Notes under the pieces: model-generated
The model's database searches: none
What the model saw: the letters and a program-made list of their open reading frames with translations, nothing else
What the model was told of the DNA's origin: nothing
In this document: positions 23,594-32,785 of the stretch, piece by piece
Layout: the number at the start of each line of letters is the position of its first letter
Numbering within the stretch: the stretch's first letter is position 1
DNA from: Haloechinothrix_A salitolerans
GTDB lineage: Bacteria; Actinomycetota; Actinomycetes; Mycobacteriales; Pseudonocardiaceae
Length of the DNA stretch: 64,000 nt
Assembly: GCF_039544105.1 (NCBI RefSeq)
Contig: NZ_BAABLA010000107.1
Strand: one strand, 5' to 3'
Translations under genes and position numbers: made by a program

Positions 23594-25030
23594 TCACTTT
23601 CCGGTGATCTCGCGGTACTTCTTCTCGAGGTCGTCCAGGCCACCGATGCCGAGGAACGCCTGCTCCGGGTAGTGGTCGAACTCGCCCTTGGCGATCTTGT
23701 CGAACGCCTCGACGGTCTCCGCCAGCGGCACGGTCGAGCCAGGCTGGCCGGTGAAGACCTCGGCGACCAGCATGTTCTGCGACAGGTACCGCTCGATGCG
23801 GCGCGCCCGGTTGACCGTCATCTTGTCCTCTTCGGACAGCTCGTCCATACCGAGAATCGCGATGATGTCCTGCAGCTCCTTGTACTTCTGCAGGATCCGG
23901 ATGACCTCGGAGGCGACCCGATAGTGCTCCTCACCGACGATGCCAGGCTCGAGGATCGTCGAGGACGACGTGAGCGGGTCGACCGCGGGGAAGATGCCCT
24001 TCTGGAACACGCCACGCGACAGCTCGGTGGTGGCGTCAAGGTGGGCGAACGTCGTCGCTGGCGCGGGGTCGGTGTAGTCGTCCGCTGGGACGTAGATCGC
24101 CTGCATCGAGGTGATCGACCGGCCCTTGGTCGAGGTGATCCGCTCCTGCAGCGTGCCCATCTCGTCCGCCAGGGTCGGCTGGTAACCCACGGCCGACGGC
24201 ATCCGGCCCAGCAGGGTGGAGACCTCCTGGCCCGCCTGGGTGAAGCGGAAGATGTTGTCGATGAACAGCAGCACGTCCTGGTTCTGGACGTCACGGAAGT
24301 ACTCCGCCATGGTCAGCGCGGACAGCGCGACCCGCATACGGGTGCCCGGCGGCTCGTCCATCTGACCGAACACCAGGGCGGTGTCGTTGATGGTGCCGTC
24401 CTCACCGAGCTCGAGGAACAGGTCCGTGCCTTCACGGGTGCGCTCACCGACACCGGCGAACACCGAGGTACCACCGAAGTTCTTGGCGACACGGGTGATC
24501 ATCTCCTTGATGAGCACCGTCTTGCCGACACCGGCGCCACCGAACAGGCCGATCTTGCCACCCTGCACGTACGGGGTCAGCAGGTCGATGACCTTCAGGC
24601 CGGTCTCGAGCACCTGCGTGCTGCCCTCGAGCTGGTCGAAAGCCGGCGGCTTGCGGTGAATGCCCCAGCGCTCGAGGTCGTCGCCGTAGCCGGGCTCGTC
24701 GAGGCACTCGCCGAGCGCGTTGTAGACGTGGCCCTTGACCTTGTCACCGACCGGCACCGAGATCGGCCCGCCGGTGTCGCGAACAGGTGCGCCACGGACG
24801 AGGCCGTCCTGCGGCTGCAGCGAAATGGTGCGCACCAGGTTGTCACCGAGGTGCTGCGCGACCTCGAGGGTGACGGTCTTGGCGAGCTCTTCGAACTCGA
24901 TGTCGACCTTGAGCGCGTTGTACTGCGCGGGGATCTGCCCGCGCGGGAACTCGACGTCGACGACGGGGCCGGTCACCGAGACGATGCGACCCGTCGCACC
25001 TTCGGTCTTGGTAGGTTCTGTGGTGGTCAT
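23594..25030 (-). CDS. atpD: F1 ATP synthase beta subunit
   Basis: 478 residues, full length. The Walker A motif GGAGVGKTV, the catalytic-Glu segment GERTREG, Walker B VLLFIDNIF and SLQPQDGLVRG are all present. It is the catalytic subunit of the F1 hexamer on the cytosolic side of the membrane. Its ATG at 25030 overlaps the atpG stop by 4 bases (ATGA), so the two are translationally coupled. A Thr/Glu-rich N-terminal extension of about 10 residues precedes the beta-barrel. Confidence 0.98.
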   Translation of the reverse strand: MTTTEPTKTEGATGRIVSVTGPVVDVEFPRGQIPAQYNALKVDIEFEELAKTVTLEVAQHLGDNLVRTISLQPQDGLVRGAPVRDTGGPISVPVGDKVKGHVYNALGECLDEPGYGDDLERWGIHRKPPAFDQLEGSTQVLETGLKVIDLLTPYVQGGKIGLFGGAGVGKTVLIKEMITRVAKNFGGTSVFAGVGERTREGTDLFLELGEDGTINDTALVFGQMDEPPGTRMRVALSALTMAEYFRDVQNQDVLLFIDNIFRFTQAGQEVSTLLGRMPSAVGYQPTLADEMGTLQERITSTKGRSITSMQAIYVPADDYTDPAPATTFAHLDATTELSRGVFQKGIFPAVDPLTSSSTILEPGIVGEEHYRVASEVIRILQKYKELQDIIAILGMDELSEEDKMTVNRARRIERYLSQNMLVAEVFTGQPGSTVPLAETVEAFDKIAKGEFDHYPEQAFLGIGGLDDLEKKYREITGK

Positions 25031-25977
25031 TCTTCAACTCCTGCCGTGGCCAGCGCGTCCGCGCCACCGACGATTTCGCTGATCTCCTGGGTGATCTGGG
25101 CCTGCCGAGCCTGGTTCGCCTCCCGCGTGAGGGTGTCGACCAGCTCGTTCGCGTTGTCCGACGCCGCCTTCATGGCGGTACGGCGGGCGGCGAGCTCGGA
25201 GGCGGCCGACTCGAGCAGCGCCGCGTAGATGCGGGTGTTGATGTACTTCGGCAGCAGCGCGCCGAGCAGGGTCTCCGCGCTCGGCTCGAAGTCGTAGGCA
25301 GGCAGCAGCGTCGGAGCTTGCTGTGCGCTCTCACCCTCGTCGGCGTACTCCACCTCGAGCGGCGCGATCCGCTTGGCGACCGGTGTCTGGGTGAGCATCG
25401 AGCGGAACTCGGTGTAGACGATGTGTAGCTCGTCGACACCGACGACACCGTCGGCGCCAGGTCCCTCCGCCTCGTCGTCCGCCCCGGCCAGGAAGAGGTT
25501 CACCATGGCGTCGCCCGCTTCGGCGGCGTTGACGTAGTGCGGCTGGTCGGAGAACCCGGTCCAGCTGTCGGTGACGTCGCGGCCCCGGAAGCGGTAGTAG
25601 TTCAGCCCCTTGCCGCCGATGACGTAGAGGACCGGCTCCTTGCCCTGCTCGCGCAGCAGCGAGAACAGCTCCTCCGTCGCCCGCAGCACGTTGGCGTTGT
25701 AGCCGCCGCAGAGGCCCTTGTCACTGGTCACCACGAGCACCGCGGCCCTGCGCGGGTTCGCCCGCTCGGTGAGCAGCGGGTGGTCGAGGTTCGACGCCCC
25801 GCTCGCCAGCGCGGAGAGCACGTTGGTGATCTCCGTTGAGTAGGGCCGTGCGGCCTCGACCCGCGCCTGGGCCTTGGTAATGCGCGACGTCGCGATCAAC
25901 TCCATGGCCTTGGTGATCTTGCCAATGGACTTGGTCGACTTGATGCGCGCTCGCAGTTCGCGAAGTTGTGCACCCAT
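25027..25977 (-). CDS. atpG: F1 ATP synthase gamma subunit
   Basis: A 316-residue rotor subunit with the two long terminal helices (MGAQLRELRARIKSTKSIGK and the C-terminal DNANELVDTLTREANQARQ region) around a Rossmann-like core (DKGLCGGYNANVLR). An acidic insertion near residues 165-180 (AGADDEAEGPGADG) lies where mycobacterial gamma subunits also have an extra loop; such loops are thought to influence coupling. It is 11 bases downstream of atpA. Confidence 0.96.
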   Translation of the reverse strand: MGAQLRELRARIKSTKSIGKITKAMELIATSRITKAQARVEAARPYSTEITNVLSALASGASNLDHPLLTERANPRRAAVLVVTSDKGLCGGYNANVLRATEELFSLLREQGKEPVLYVIGGKGLNYYRFRGRDVTDSWTGFSDQPHYVNAAEAGDAMVNLFLAGADDEAEGPGADGVVGVDELHIVYTEFRSMLTQTPVAKRIAPLEVEYADEGESAQQAPTLLPAYDFEPSAETLLGALLPKYINTRIYAALLESAASELAARRTAMKAASDNANELVDTLTREANQARQAQITQEISEIVGGADALATAGVEE

Positions 25978-25988
25978 GAGTTACCCGG

Positions 25989-27629
25989 TCACTTCTTCGG
26001 GGCTGGCTTGTTGACCTTGACGGTTTCCTGCCCGACCTTCTCGGCGTCCATCGCCTCGGCCTCCGCCTCGACCAGCGGCTTGCCCTCCGAGGTCAGGAAC
26101 CCCTTCTTGAAGTCGTTCACCGCTTCGACGACGCGCTTGGCGTTGTCGTCGCTCCACTTCCCGGTGTCACGCACCTCGGCGAGGATGCCCTCGTGCTTGT
26201 GCCGCACGTGGTCGATGAACTCCGAGTTGAACCGGCGGACGTCGTCGACCGGCACGGTGTCGAAGTGGCCGTCGGTGCCGAGGAAGACCGTCAGCACCTG
26301 CTCCTCGACCGGGATCGGCTGGAACTCGCGCTGCTTGAGCACCTCGTACAGCCGCGCACCACGCTCCAGCTGCGACTTGGACGCGTCGTCCAGGTCGGAG
26401 GCGAAGGCGGCGAATGCTTCGAGCTCCCGGTACTGCGACAGGTCGATACGCAGCGAGCCCGACACCGTCTTCATCGCCTTGACCTGCGCGTCACCACCGA
26501 CACGCGAGACCGAGATACCGACGTCGATCGCGGGCCGCTGGCCAGCGTTGAACAGGTCGGACTGGAAGAAGCACTGTCCGTCGGTGATCGAGATGACGTT
26601 GGTCGGGATGTAGGCCGAGACGTCGTTCGCCTTGGTCTCGATGATCGGCAGGCCGGTCAGCGAGCCGCCACCGAGGTCGTCAGACAGCTTGGCGCACCGC
26701 TCGAGCAGACGGGAGTGTAAGTAGAAGACGTCACCGGGGAACGCCTCGCGGCCCGGCGGACGGCGCAGCAGCAGCGAGATCGCTCGGTACGCCTCCGCCT
26801 GCTTGGTGAGGTCGTCGAAGACGACAAGCACGTGCTTGCCCTGGTACATCCAGTGCTGGCCGATGGCCGAACCGGTGTAGGGGGCGAGCCACTTGTACCC
26901 GGCGGAGTCGGACGCCGGGGCGGCGACGATGGTCGTGTAGTCCATCGCGCCGTGATCCTCGAGCGACTTCTTGACCGCCGCGATGGTGGAGCCCTTCTGG
27001 CCGATGGCGACGTAGATGCAACGCACCTGCTTCTGCGGGTCGCCGGATTCCCAGTTGGCCTTCTGGTTGATGATGGTGTCGACGCAGACCGCGGTCTTAC
27101 CGGTCTTGCGGTCACCGATGATCAGCTGGCGCTGGCCACGGCCGATCGGGGTCATCGAGTCAATGGCGGTGATACCGGTCTGCAGCGGCTCGGACACCGG
27201 CTGCCGCTGGACCACCGACGCCGCCTGCTTCTCGAGGGCACGGCGGCCTTCTTCGGCGATCTCACCGAGGCCGTCGATGGGCTTGCCGAGCGGGTCAACG
27301 ACCCGGCCGAGGTAGCCCTCCCCGACCGGCACCGACAGAATCCGGCCGGTGCGCTTGACCTCCTGGCCCTCTTCGACCGACTCGAAGTCACCCAGGATGG
27401 CCACACCGAGCTCGCGCGGCTCGAGGTTCAGCGCGACACCAAGCACGCCGCCGGGGAACTCCAGCAGCTCGTTGGCCATCGTCGAAGGCAGGCCCTCGAC
27501 GTGCGCGATGCCGTCACCGGCGTCGACGACGACGCCGACCTCTTCCCGGCTCACATCCGGGGAGTAACTCGAGACGTAGTTCTCGATCGCACTGCGGATC
27601 TCGTCCGAGGAGATCGTCAGCTCCGTCAT
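25989..27629 (-). CDS. atpA: F1 ATP synthase alpha subunit
   Basis: 546 residues, a non-catalytic nucleotide-binding subunit. P-loop GDRKTGKTA, VYVAIGQKGST-type segment (CIYVAIGQKGSTIA) and SVSRVGGDAQ are intact. It is longer than the roughly 510 residues usual in other bacteria. The C-terminal tail (about 35 residues, Lys/Glu-rich, ending KPAPKK) corresponds to the actinobacterial extension that in mycobacteria suppresses ATP hydrolysis. The gap to atpH is 79 bases. Confidence 0.97.
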   Translation of the reverse strand: MTELTISSDEIRSAIENYVSSYSPDVSREEVGVVVDAGDGIAHVEGLPSTMANELLEFPGGVLGVALNLEPRELGVAILGDFESVEEGQEVKRTGRILSVPVGEGYLGRVVDPLGKPIDGLGEIAEEGRRALEKQAASVVQRQPVSEPLQTGITAIDSMTPIGRGQRQLIIGDRKTGKTAVCVDTIINQKANWESGDPQKQVRCIYVAIGQKGSTIAAVKKSLEDHGAMDYTTIVAAPASDSAGYKWLAPYTGSAIGQHWMYQGKHVLVVFDDLTKQAEAYRAISLLLRRPPGREAFPGDVFYLHSRLLERCAKLSDDLGGGSLTGLPIIETKANDVSAYIPTNVISITDGQCFFQSDLFNAGQRPAIDVGISVSRVGGDAQVKAMKTVSGSLRIDLSQYRELEAFAAFASDLDDASKSQLERGARLYEVLKQREFQPIPVEEQVLTVFLGTDGHFDTVPVDDVRRFNSEFIDHVRHKHEGILAEVRDTGKWSDDNAKRVVEAVNDFKKGFLTSEGKPLVEAEAEAMDAEKVGQETVKVNKPAPKK

Positions 27630-27708
27630 GTCGTTCCCGCTCTCACTTCATTCTCTGCCACTTGCAACGTCTGTGTGTGTTTGTGCCGGTGACCCGGCTT
27701 GCCAGCCG

Positions 27709-28536
27709 TCAGGCCAGCTGACCGCGCAGCGCCATGATCCGGCCAGCCGAACTGCCGTCGATGACCTCGTCGCCGACCTTGACGACGATGCCGCCAAGCA
27801 CGTCCGGCTTGACCTCGGCATGCAGCGTGATCGGCTTGCCGTAGATCCGGTTCAGCTTGGCCGAGAGCGCATCGCGCTGCTCGTCGGTGAGCGGGCTCGC
27901 GGTGATCACGTGTGCCACCGACTGCTCGCGTCGCCGTGCCGCCAGTTCGGACAGCTCGTCGAGCCGCTTCTCGACTCCCCTGCCCTTCGGGTCGCCCGCG
28001 ACCTGCTCGATCAACGCGAGCGTGACCGCGTTGACGCGGTCGCCAAAGATCTGGCGCACCAGCTCTCGCTTGGCCGCGACGCTGCCGGACTGATCCGACA
28101 GTGCACGGTCGAGCTCGGCGTTGTTCGCCACGGCCCGAGCGACACCGAACAACTCGTCCTCAACCCTGTTGAGGGTACCGTCACGCTCGGCCGCGGCCAG
28201 CATCGCGCTCGCCCCGAGCGCTCGGACGCCGTCGAGCAGCTCACGCGGATTGGACCACCTGCTGCCAGCGACGACGTCGAGCACCTGCAAGGTCGGCTCG
28301 CCCACCTTTTCGCCGAGCAGCGAACGCACCAGGTTCTTGCGGGCGTCCTCCGACGCGGCGGGGTCTGCGACGGCACGGCGCAGCGAGACCTCGTCCCGCA
28401 GCAGCCGCGCGAACGCGAACAGCTCCTCGCCGACCGTGGCAGGGCTGGCATCCGCCCCGCCGAGCACCCCGTCAAGGCGGTGTTCGGCGGCGGCGAGCGC
28501 GTCCCTACTCGCGGCGTGCATGGTTGTCGCGGCCAT
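27709..28536 (-). CDS. atpH: ATP synthase delta subunit
   Basis: 275 residues, longer than the ~180 of typical delta subunits. Residues about 100-275 are the OSCP-like part, ending VKPDVLGGIVVKVGDEVIDGS. In mycobacteria the counterpart is a still longer b-delta fusion; here no membrane segment is present, so this is an ordinary, if enlarged, delta chain. It joins F1 to the peripheral stalk. Its start overlaps the atpF stop (ATGA). Confidence 0.95.
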   Translation of the reverse strand: MAATTMHAASRDALAAAEHRLDGVLGGADASPATVGEELFAFARLLRDEVSLRRAVADPAASEDARKNLVRSLLGEKVGEPTLQVLDVVAGSRWSNPRELLDGVRALGASAMLAAAERDGTLNRVEDELFGVARAVANNAELDRALSDQSGSVAAKRELVRQIFGDRVNAVTLALIEQVAGDPKGRGVEKRLDELSELAARRREQSVAHVITASPLTDEQRDALSAKLNRIYGKPITLHAEVKPDVLGGIVVKVGDEVIDGSSAGRIMALRGQLA

Positions 28537-29075
28537 CAGTTCCGTGCCCCGGTGGTGGCGTCGAGCTCAGCGAGGAACCGGTCGACGGTGCCCTTGCGAC
28601 GGGCCTCGTCCTCCAGCGACTCACCGACGATACGGCTGGCGAGTTCGATGGAGTTGCGACCGAGCTCGGAGCGCAGCTCAGCGATGATCTGCGCCTTCTG
28701 CGCCTGCAGCTGAGCCTCGCCGTTGGCGACGATACGTGCCGCCTCGGCCTCGGCCTCAGCACGCAGCTCGTCACGAATCCGCTCCGCTTCCAGCCTGGCG
28801 TCGTCACGGATCTTGGCGGCCTCGGTGCGGGCCTCAGCGAGCTGCGCGTTGTACTGCTGACGCGCCCGCTCCGCCTCGGCCTGCGCCTTCTCGGCCTTCT
28901 CGATCCCGCCTTCGATCGTCTCGGCCCGCTCCTCGTACAGCTTCTCGAAGCGCGGGACGACGTACTTCCACAGGATGAAGAGCAGGATGCCGAAGGCGAC
29001 GAGGCCAAGGGCGATCTCTGACGGCAGCGGAAGGACTGGATTGTGCTCTTCCTCAGCTGCCAGCACGTATGTCAT
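28536..29075 (-). CDS. atpF: ATP synthase b subunit
   Basis: 179 residues from the ATG at 29075. A GTG at 29081 and a TTG at 29093 are in-frame alternatives, the GTG being better spaced from GGGAGA. One N-terminal membrane helix (IALGLVAFGILLFILWKYVV) is followed by a long, charged, uninterrupted coiled coil (residues about 45-150) that forms the peripheral stalk. Only one b gene is seen, so the stalk is probably a homodimer, not the b/b-delta pair of mycobacteria. Confidence 0.95.
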   Translation of the reverse strand: MTYVLAAEEEHNPVLPLPSEIALGLVAFGILLFILWKYVVPRFEKLYEERAETIEGGIEKAEKAQAEAERARQQYNAQLAEARTEAAKIRDDARLEAERIRDELRAEAEAEAARIVANGEAQLQAQKAQIIAELRSELGRNSIELASRIVGESLEDEARRKGTVDRFLAELDATTGARN

Positions 29076-29109
29076 AAGCACGACGTCTCCCAATACGGTG
29101 AGGCGTTAA

Positions 29110-29358
29110 TCAGGCAGCGGAAGCGATGAAGTACAGCACCAGACCGATCAGCGCGAGCACCTCGGTCAGCACGAACGTGGTCCACGCGATACCCATCAGC
29201 TTGCCCTGCGCCTCGGGCTGACGCGCGGTGCCGTTGATGACGGCGGCCCAGATCAGGCCGACACCGATACCGGGGCCGATGGCGCCAAGGCCGTAACCGA
29301 TCATGGCGAGGCCCGGGTTCAGGTTGACGGCTTCCTGCGCGAGAACGATGTTGCTCAC
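29110..29358 (-). CDS. atpE: ATP synthase c subunit (rotor ring)
   Basis: 82 residues from the GTG at 29358, preceded by AAAGGGA; the open frame runs 8 codons further. Two membrane helices form a hairpin joined by the polar loop ARQPEAQ. The ion-binding carboxylate is E66 in TFVLTEVLALIGL. The Gly-rich first helix (IGYGLGAIGPGIGVG) is typical of c-rings. It forms the proton-driven ring in the membrane. Confidence 0.96.
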   Translation of the reverse strand: MSNIVLAQEAVNLNPGLAMIGYGLGAIGPGIGVGLIWAAVINGTARQPEAQGKLMGIAWTTFVLTEVLALIGLVLYFIASAA

Positions 29359-29424
29359 TGTGTATCCCTTTCCAACTCTCATCCGCCATGCTGCGGATCG
29401 CGAGGCTTTCTCGGTGTGGTGTGC

Positions 29425-30288
29425 TTAGTGGTCTTCCGCCAGGGCCATGCCGATGTATCCGGCGGAGAGCACGGCGAAAACGTAGGCCTGGATCACCTGG
29501 ATCAGGGCCTCGACAAAGGTCATCAGGATCGCGAACGCCCACGAGATCAGCGAAACGGGCTTCAGCGCGGCGCTAGCCTCAAGCAGCAGGTACGAACCCG
29601 CCAGCGTGAACACCAGCAAAATGAGGTGCCCGGCGAACATCGCGGCGAAAACACGAATCGCGAGCGTGATCGGGTTCATGATGAACTTCTGGAAGAACTC
29701 GATCGGCGTCAGCAGCAGGTAGATCGGCTTGGGCGCACCGGCGGGGAAGAGCTGGTTCTTCAGGTAGCCGGTGAAGCCGTGCCGACGGAAGCCCGCGATG
29801 TGGTAGACGGGGTAGACGACCAGGATCGACAACGCCAGCGGGAAGCCGATATGCGAGAACGTCGGGAACTGAATCAGCGGAATGATCCCGAACAGGTTGT
29901 TGACCAGGATGAAGGTGAACAACGCCAGAATCAGCGGAACGAAAGGCCGGAAGTCGGCCGAGCCGATCTGCTCCCGCGCGATGTTGTTGCGACCGAAGTC
30001 GTAGACCGACTCAGCGGCGAACTGCAGCTTGCCGGGAACGACCTTGAGGTTGCGGGAGGCGATCAGGAAGAACGCCGCCACGATGACCACGGATAGAACG
30101 ACCAAGACCATCGGCTTGGTCACTCCGCCGACGATCGGCGGAAGGAAGAAATCCCCGACACCCGGGGGTACGAAACCGCCACCTTGTGCAACTACCAGCG
30201 CGCCCAACGAGGGCTCCTTCCGGTTCTCCCGGTCGGCGTTCACACCGCCAGGGGAATCGTCATGATCTGTCGTTAACGTACCTGACAC
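29425..30288 (-). CDS. atpB: ATP synthase a subunit
   Basis: An integral membrane protein (287 residues from the GTG at 30288) with about six helices. The essential Arg helix is near the middle: LAIRVFAAMFAGHLILLVF. The C-terminal helix contains FVEALIQVIQAYVFAVLS. The start is uncertain: a TTG at 30207 giving a 260-residue protein has a much better ribosome site (AAGGAG, 6 bases away), while 30288 gives a hydrophilic N-terminus. It forms the stator half-channels facing the c-ring. Confidence 0.93.
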   Translation of the reverse strand: MSGTLTTDHDDSPGGVNADRENRKEPSLGALVVAQGGGFVPPGVGDFFLPPIVGGVTKPMVLVVLSVVIVAAFFLIASRNLKVVPGKLQFAAESVYDFGRNNIAREQIGSADFRPFVPLILALFTFILVNNLFGIIPLIQFPTFSHIGFPLALSILVVYPVYHIAGFRRHGFTGYLKNQLFPAGAPKPIYLLLTPIEFFQKFIMNPITLAIRVFAAMFAGHLILLVFTLAGSYLLLEASAALKPVSLISWAFAILMTFVEALIQVIQAYVFAVLSAGYIGMALAEDH

Positions 30289-30378
30289 ATGCCAGGCACC
30301 CTGCGGCGGATGGGCCCAGGCCGATACCGGCGAGCTCCGCCCGCAGAGCGGACCCTACCAGCCCGCATGACGCCACAT

Positions 30379-30392
30379 AGTACGGGCGTACT
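30379..30392 (-). promoter_or_regulatory. Palindrome overlapping a candidate atpB promoter
   Basis: AGTACG-gg-CGTACT (6-bp arms) at 30379-30392. On the minus strand it merges into a -10-like TACTAT, about 90 bases before atpB. It lies in the 129-base space 30289-30417 between the atpI-like gene and atpB. It may be an operator; no good -35 is seen. Confidence 0.35.
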
Positions 30393-30417
30393 CCTTAAGA
30401 CGAGGGACACCCCGCCG

Positions 30418-30945
30418 TCACTGAGAGTTCGGAATGATCGTCGGGATCTTGGTGCGTTTGAACGCGACGACCTCGGCTCCCGCCCACACCATCACGGCCG
30501 CGAGCACGGTCAACGCGAGCGAGAGCGTGTGCAACGCGTCCACCTCGCGCAGCAGCATCATCACGACGAGTAGCGCCAGGATCTTGAAGACGTATCCCCC
30601 CAGCGCGACCGCCATGACGAACATCACAGGCAGGTCGGCGGACTGCTTCATCATCACGAACGTCGCCAGCGACGACGCCAGCGCGACCACGCCGCCAACC
30701 AGCGCGCCCCAGAGGCCCGCCGTGCCGTTGAGCACTGTCGCGACGACGGCGGCGATCACGATGGTCACCGCGGTCACGGGCAGCGCGGTGCGCAGCATGG
30801 TGTCGGCGAGAGTTCGGACGACGGCGCCGTGCGGGTTCTCCGGTTCCGCGGTGTTCGCACTGGCGCCGGCGGTGCCGGTCTTCGGGGTCTCCGTGCCTTC
30901 GGGAGTCTCGATGGCGTCGGTGTTGTCGCTACCGGCGTCGGTCAC
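30418..30945 (-). CDS. AtpI-like membrane protein
   Basis: A 175-residue protein with a hydrophilic Thr/Glu/Pro-rich N-terminus (about 40 residues) followed by four membrane helices, roughly 55-75, 78-98, 107-130 and 140-160. Position directly before atpB and this topology match Rv1303, the actinobacterial AtpI-like protein, thought to assist c-ring assembly or magnesium uptake. The GTG start at 30945 overlaps the stop of the WecA-type gene by 4 bases, with GGAGG just upstream. Confidence 0.85.
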   Translation of the reverse strand: MTDAGSDNTDAIETPEGTETPKTGTAGASANTAEPENPHGAVVRTLADTMLRTALPVTAVTIVIAAVVATVLNGTAGLWGALVGGVVALASSLATFVMMKQSADLPVMFVMAVALGGYVFKILALLVVMMLLREVDALHTLSLALTVLAAVMVWAGAEVVAFKRTKIPTIIPNSQ

Positions 30946-32099
30946 TTGGCGGCCTCCTTGGGTCTCGACCTGAGTCTAGGCACCGCCGAGACGAGCACCC
31001 CGACGAGCAGGCCGAGCAACATGATCCAGAACACCGCCGCCGCCTCGAACAGCGTCAGCGCGACCGTACCGAACGCCAGCAACCCGGCCCACATGTACAT
31101 CAGCAGCACGGCGCGACGCTGCGAGTGACCGATCTCAAGCAGCCGGTGGTGCAGGTGCATCTTGTCGGCAGCGAACGGGCTCTCCCCCCTGCGAGTCCGA
31201 CGGATGACCGCCATAAGCAGGTCGAGCAGCGGCAGGAACAACGCGCCAGCCACCACGATCAGCGGCGACAGCAACGCGACGATGTTGGTGGTGTTGTACT
31301 GCGGGTACGACATCTTGCCCGAAGCCGACGTGATGGCGCCCGCGAGCATCAGCCCGATGAACATCGACCCTGAGTCGCCCATGAACAGCTTGGCCGGCTG
31401 GAAGTTATGCGGCAGGAAGCCAAGGCAAGCTCCGGCGAGCGTCGCCCCGATCAGCGCTGGCGGGTAGGTGGCGACGTCGCCGCCGGTCGTGGCGAGCAGG
31501 CCGAGCGAGAACACGCACAGCGCGGACGCGGCGACCAGCCCGATTCCCGCGGCGAGGCCGTCGAGGCCGTCAACGAAGTTCATGGCGTTGACCATGGTGA
31601 CGACGAGCAGCACCACCAGCAGTCCACCCTGGTTCTGGTCCAGTTGGAACAGCGTGCCGACGTCACCGTCACTACCGCCCCACGGCACCCAGAAGGTGCT
31701 CCACTGCACACCGAACAGCACGAGGATGCCCGCGCACATCACCTGGCCCGCCAGCTTGGTCCACGCGTCAAGCTCGAACCGGTCGTCGACCGCCCCGATC
31801 AGCACGATCACCCCGCCGCCGATCAACACCCCGATCGGGTCGAGTGAGAACTCGAACGCGGCGCGCAGCACCGGGAGCTGGTGCGCGAGGTACATGCCCC
31901 CCGCGACTCCGGCGTACATGGCGAGCCCGCCCAAGTACGGCATCGGCTGGGCGTGGACGTCGCGAGCGCGCGGGTAGGCCATCGCGCCAAGCCGCATCGC
32001 GACACGACGCGCGACACCGGTGAGCAGGAACGTCAGCGCGGCTGCCGTGAGCCCGACGAGGAGGTACTCGCGAATCGGGAGGACGGCTGTTTCTGTCAC
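30942..32099 (-). CDS. MraY/WecA-type undecaprenyl-phosphate sugar-1-phosphate transferase
   Basis: 385 residues with about 11 membrane helices. The active-site signatures of the polyprenyl-phosphate N-acetylhexosamine-1-phosphate transferases are present: NAMNFVDGLDGLAAG, FMGDSGSMFIGLMLA, and the basic loop with MHLHHRLLEIGHSQRR. By synteny it is the counterpart of Rv1302 (WecA/Rfe), which starts arabinogalactan linker synthesis by transferring GlcNAc-1-phosphate to decaprenyl phosphate. It acts at the inner face of the membrane. It is 11 bases downstream of the Sua5-type gene. Confidence 0.93.
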   Translation of the reverse strand: MTETAVLPIREYLLVGLTAAALTFLLTGVARRVAMRLGAMAYPRARDVHAQPMPYLGGLAMYAGVAGGMYLAHQLPVLRAAFEFSLDPIGVLIGGGVIVLIGAVDDRFELDAWTKLAGQVMCAGILVLFGVQWSTFWVPWGGSDGDVGTLFQLDQNQGGLLVVLLVVTMVNAMNFVDGLDGLAAGIGLVAASALCVFSLGLLATTGGDVATYPPALIGATLAGACLGFLPHNFQPAKLFMGDSGSMFIGLMLAGAITSASGKMSYPQYNTTNIVALLSPLIVVAGALFLPLLDLLMAVIRRTRRGESPFAADKMHLHHRLLEIGHSQRRAVLLMYMWAGLLAFGTVALTLFEAAAVFWIMLLGLLVGVLVSAVPRLRSRPKEAAK

Positions 32100-32110
32100 G
32101 ATCGGCCAGC

Positions 32111-32761
32111 TCAGCCTGCCGTCTCGACCTGCGCGCCAAGGACTTCGGACACCGCGTCAGCGCTGACAGCGCCCTCACGCAAAAGGACGGGCTTCTCACC
32201 GGTCAAGTCGACGATCGTGGACGGCACGGCATCCCCGCTCGGACCACCGTCGAGATAGATGCCGATCTCATCGCCGAACTGCTCGCGGGCCTCGTCAACG
32301 GTGGCCGCTGGCGGCAGGCCGGAACGGTTGGCACTGGACACCGCCATCGGCCCGGTCTCGCGCAACAGCTCGAGCGCGACTGAGTGCAGCGGCATTCGCA
32401 GCATGACCGTGCCCTTGGTGCTGCCGAGGTCCCACGACAGGCTCGGCGCGTGCGGCAGCACGATCGACAGGTCCCCTGGCCAGAACGCCTCGACGAGAGC
32501 GCGGGCTGATTTCGGCACGCCGAGAACCAGACCGTCGATCGTGGACCACGAGCCGACGAGGACTCCGACGGGCATGTCGGGGCCCCTGCGTTTGGCGCTG
32601 AGTAGCGAGCGCACGGCACCCGCGTCGAAGGCGTCACATCCGATGCCGTACACGGTGTCGGTCGGCAGTATCACCAGCCGCCCTGATCGCACCGCGGCGG
32701 CCGCCGCGCGGACACCTTCGGCACGCTCATCTCGCAGGCTGCAGTCGTACACCTGGCTCAT
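32111..32761 (-). CDS. L-threonylcarbamoyladenylate synthase (Sua5/YrdC/TsaC)
   Basis: 216 residues from the ATG at 32761. The YrdC core begins GGRLVILPTDTVYGIGCDA-like (RLVILPTDTVYGIGCDAF) and contains KRRGPDMPVGVLV, AFWPGDLSIVLP and VSSANRSGLP. It makes threonylcarbamoyl-AMP from threonine, bicarbonate and ATP, the first step of the t6A tRNA modification at position 37. The Sua5 C-terminal domain is absent. It is co-directional with prmC, 24 bases downstream of it. Confidence 0.95.
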   Translation of the reverse strand: MSQVYDCSLRDERAEGVRAAAAAVRSGRLVILPTDTVYGIGCDAFDAGAVRSLLSAKRRGPDMPVGVLVGSWSTIDGLVLGVPKSARALVEAFWPGDLSIVLPHAPSLSWDLGSTKGTVMLRMPLHSVALELLRETGPMAVSSANRSGLPPAATVDEAREQFGDEIGIYLDGGPSGDAVPSTIVDLTGEKPVLLREGAVSADAVSEVLGAQVETAG

Positions 32762-32785
32762 GCCCAAAGACTACTGCGAACGGCG

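Noticed and set aside
23446..23643. Short ORFs in the atpD-atpC spacer
   Set aside because: They run through the hairpins, have no ribosome site, and their composition is that of structured non-coding DNA.
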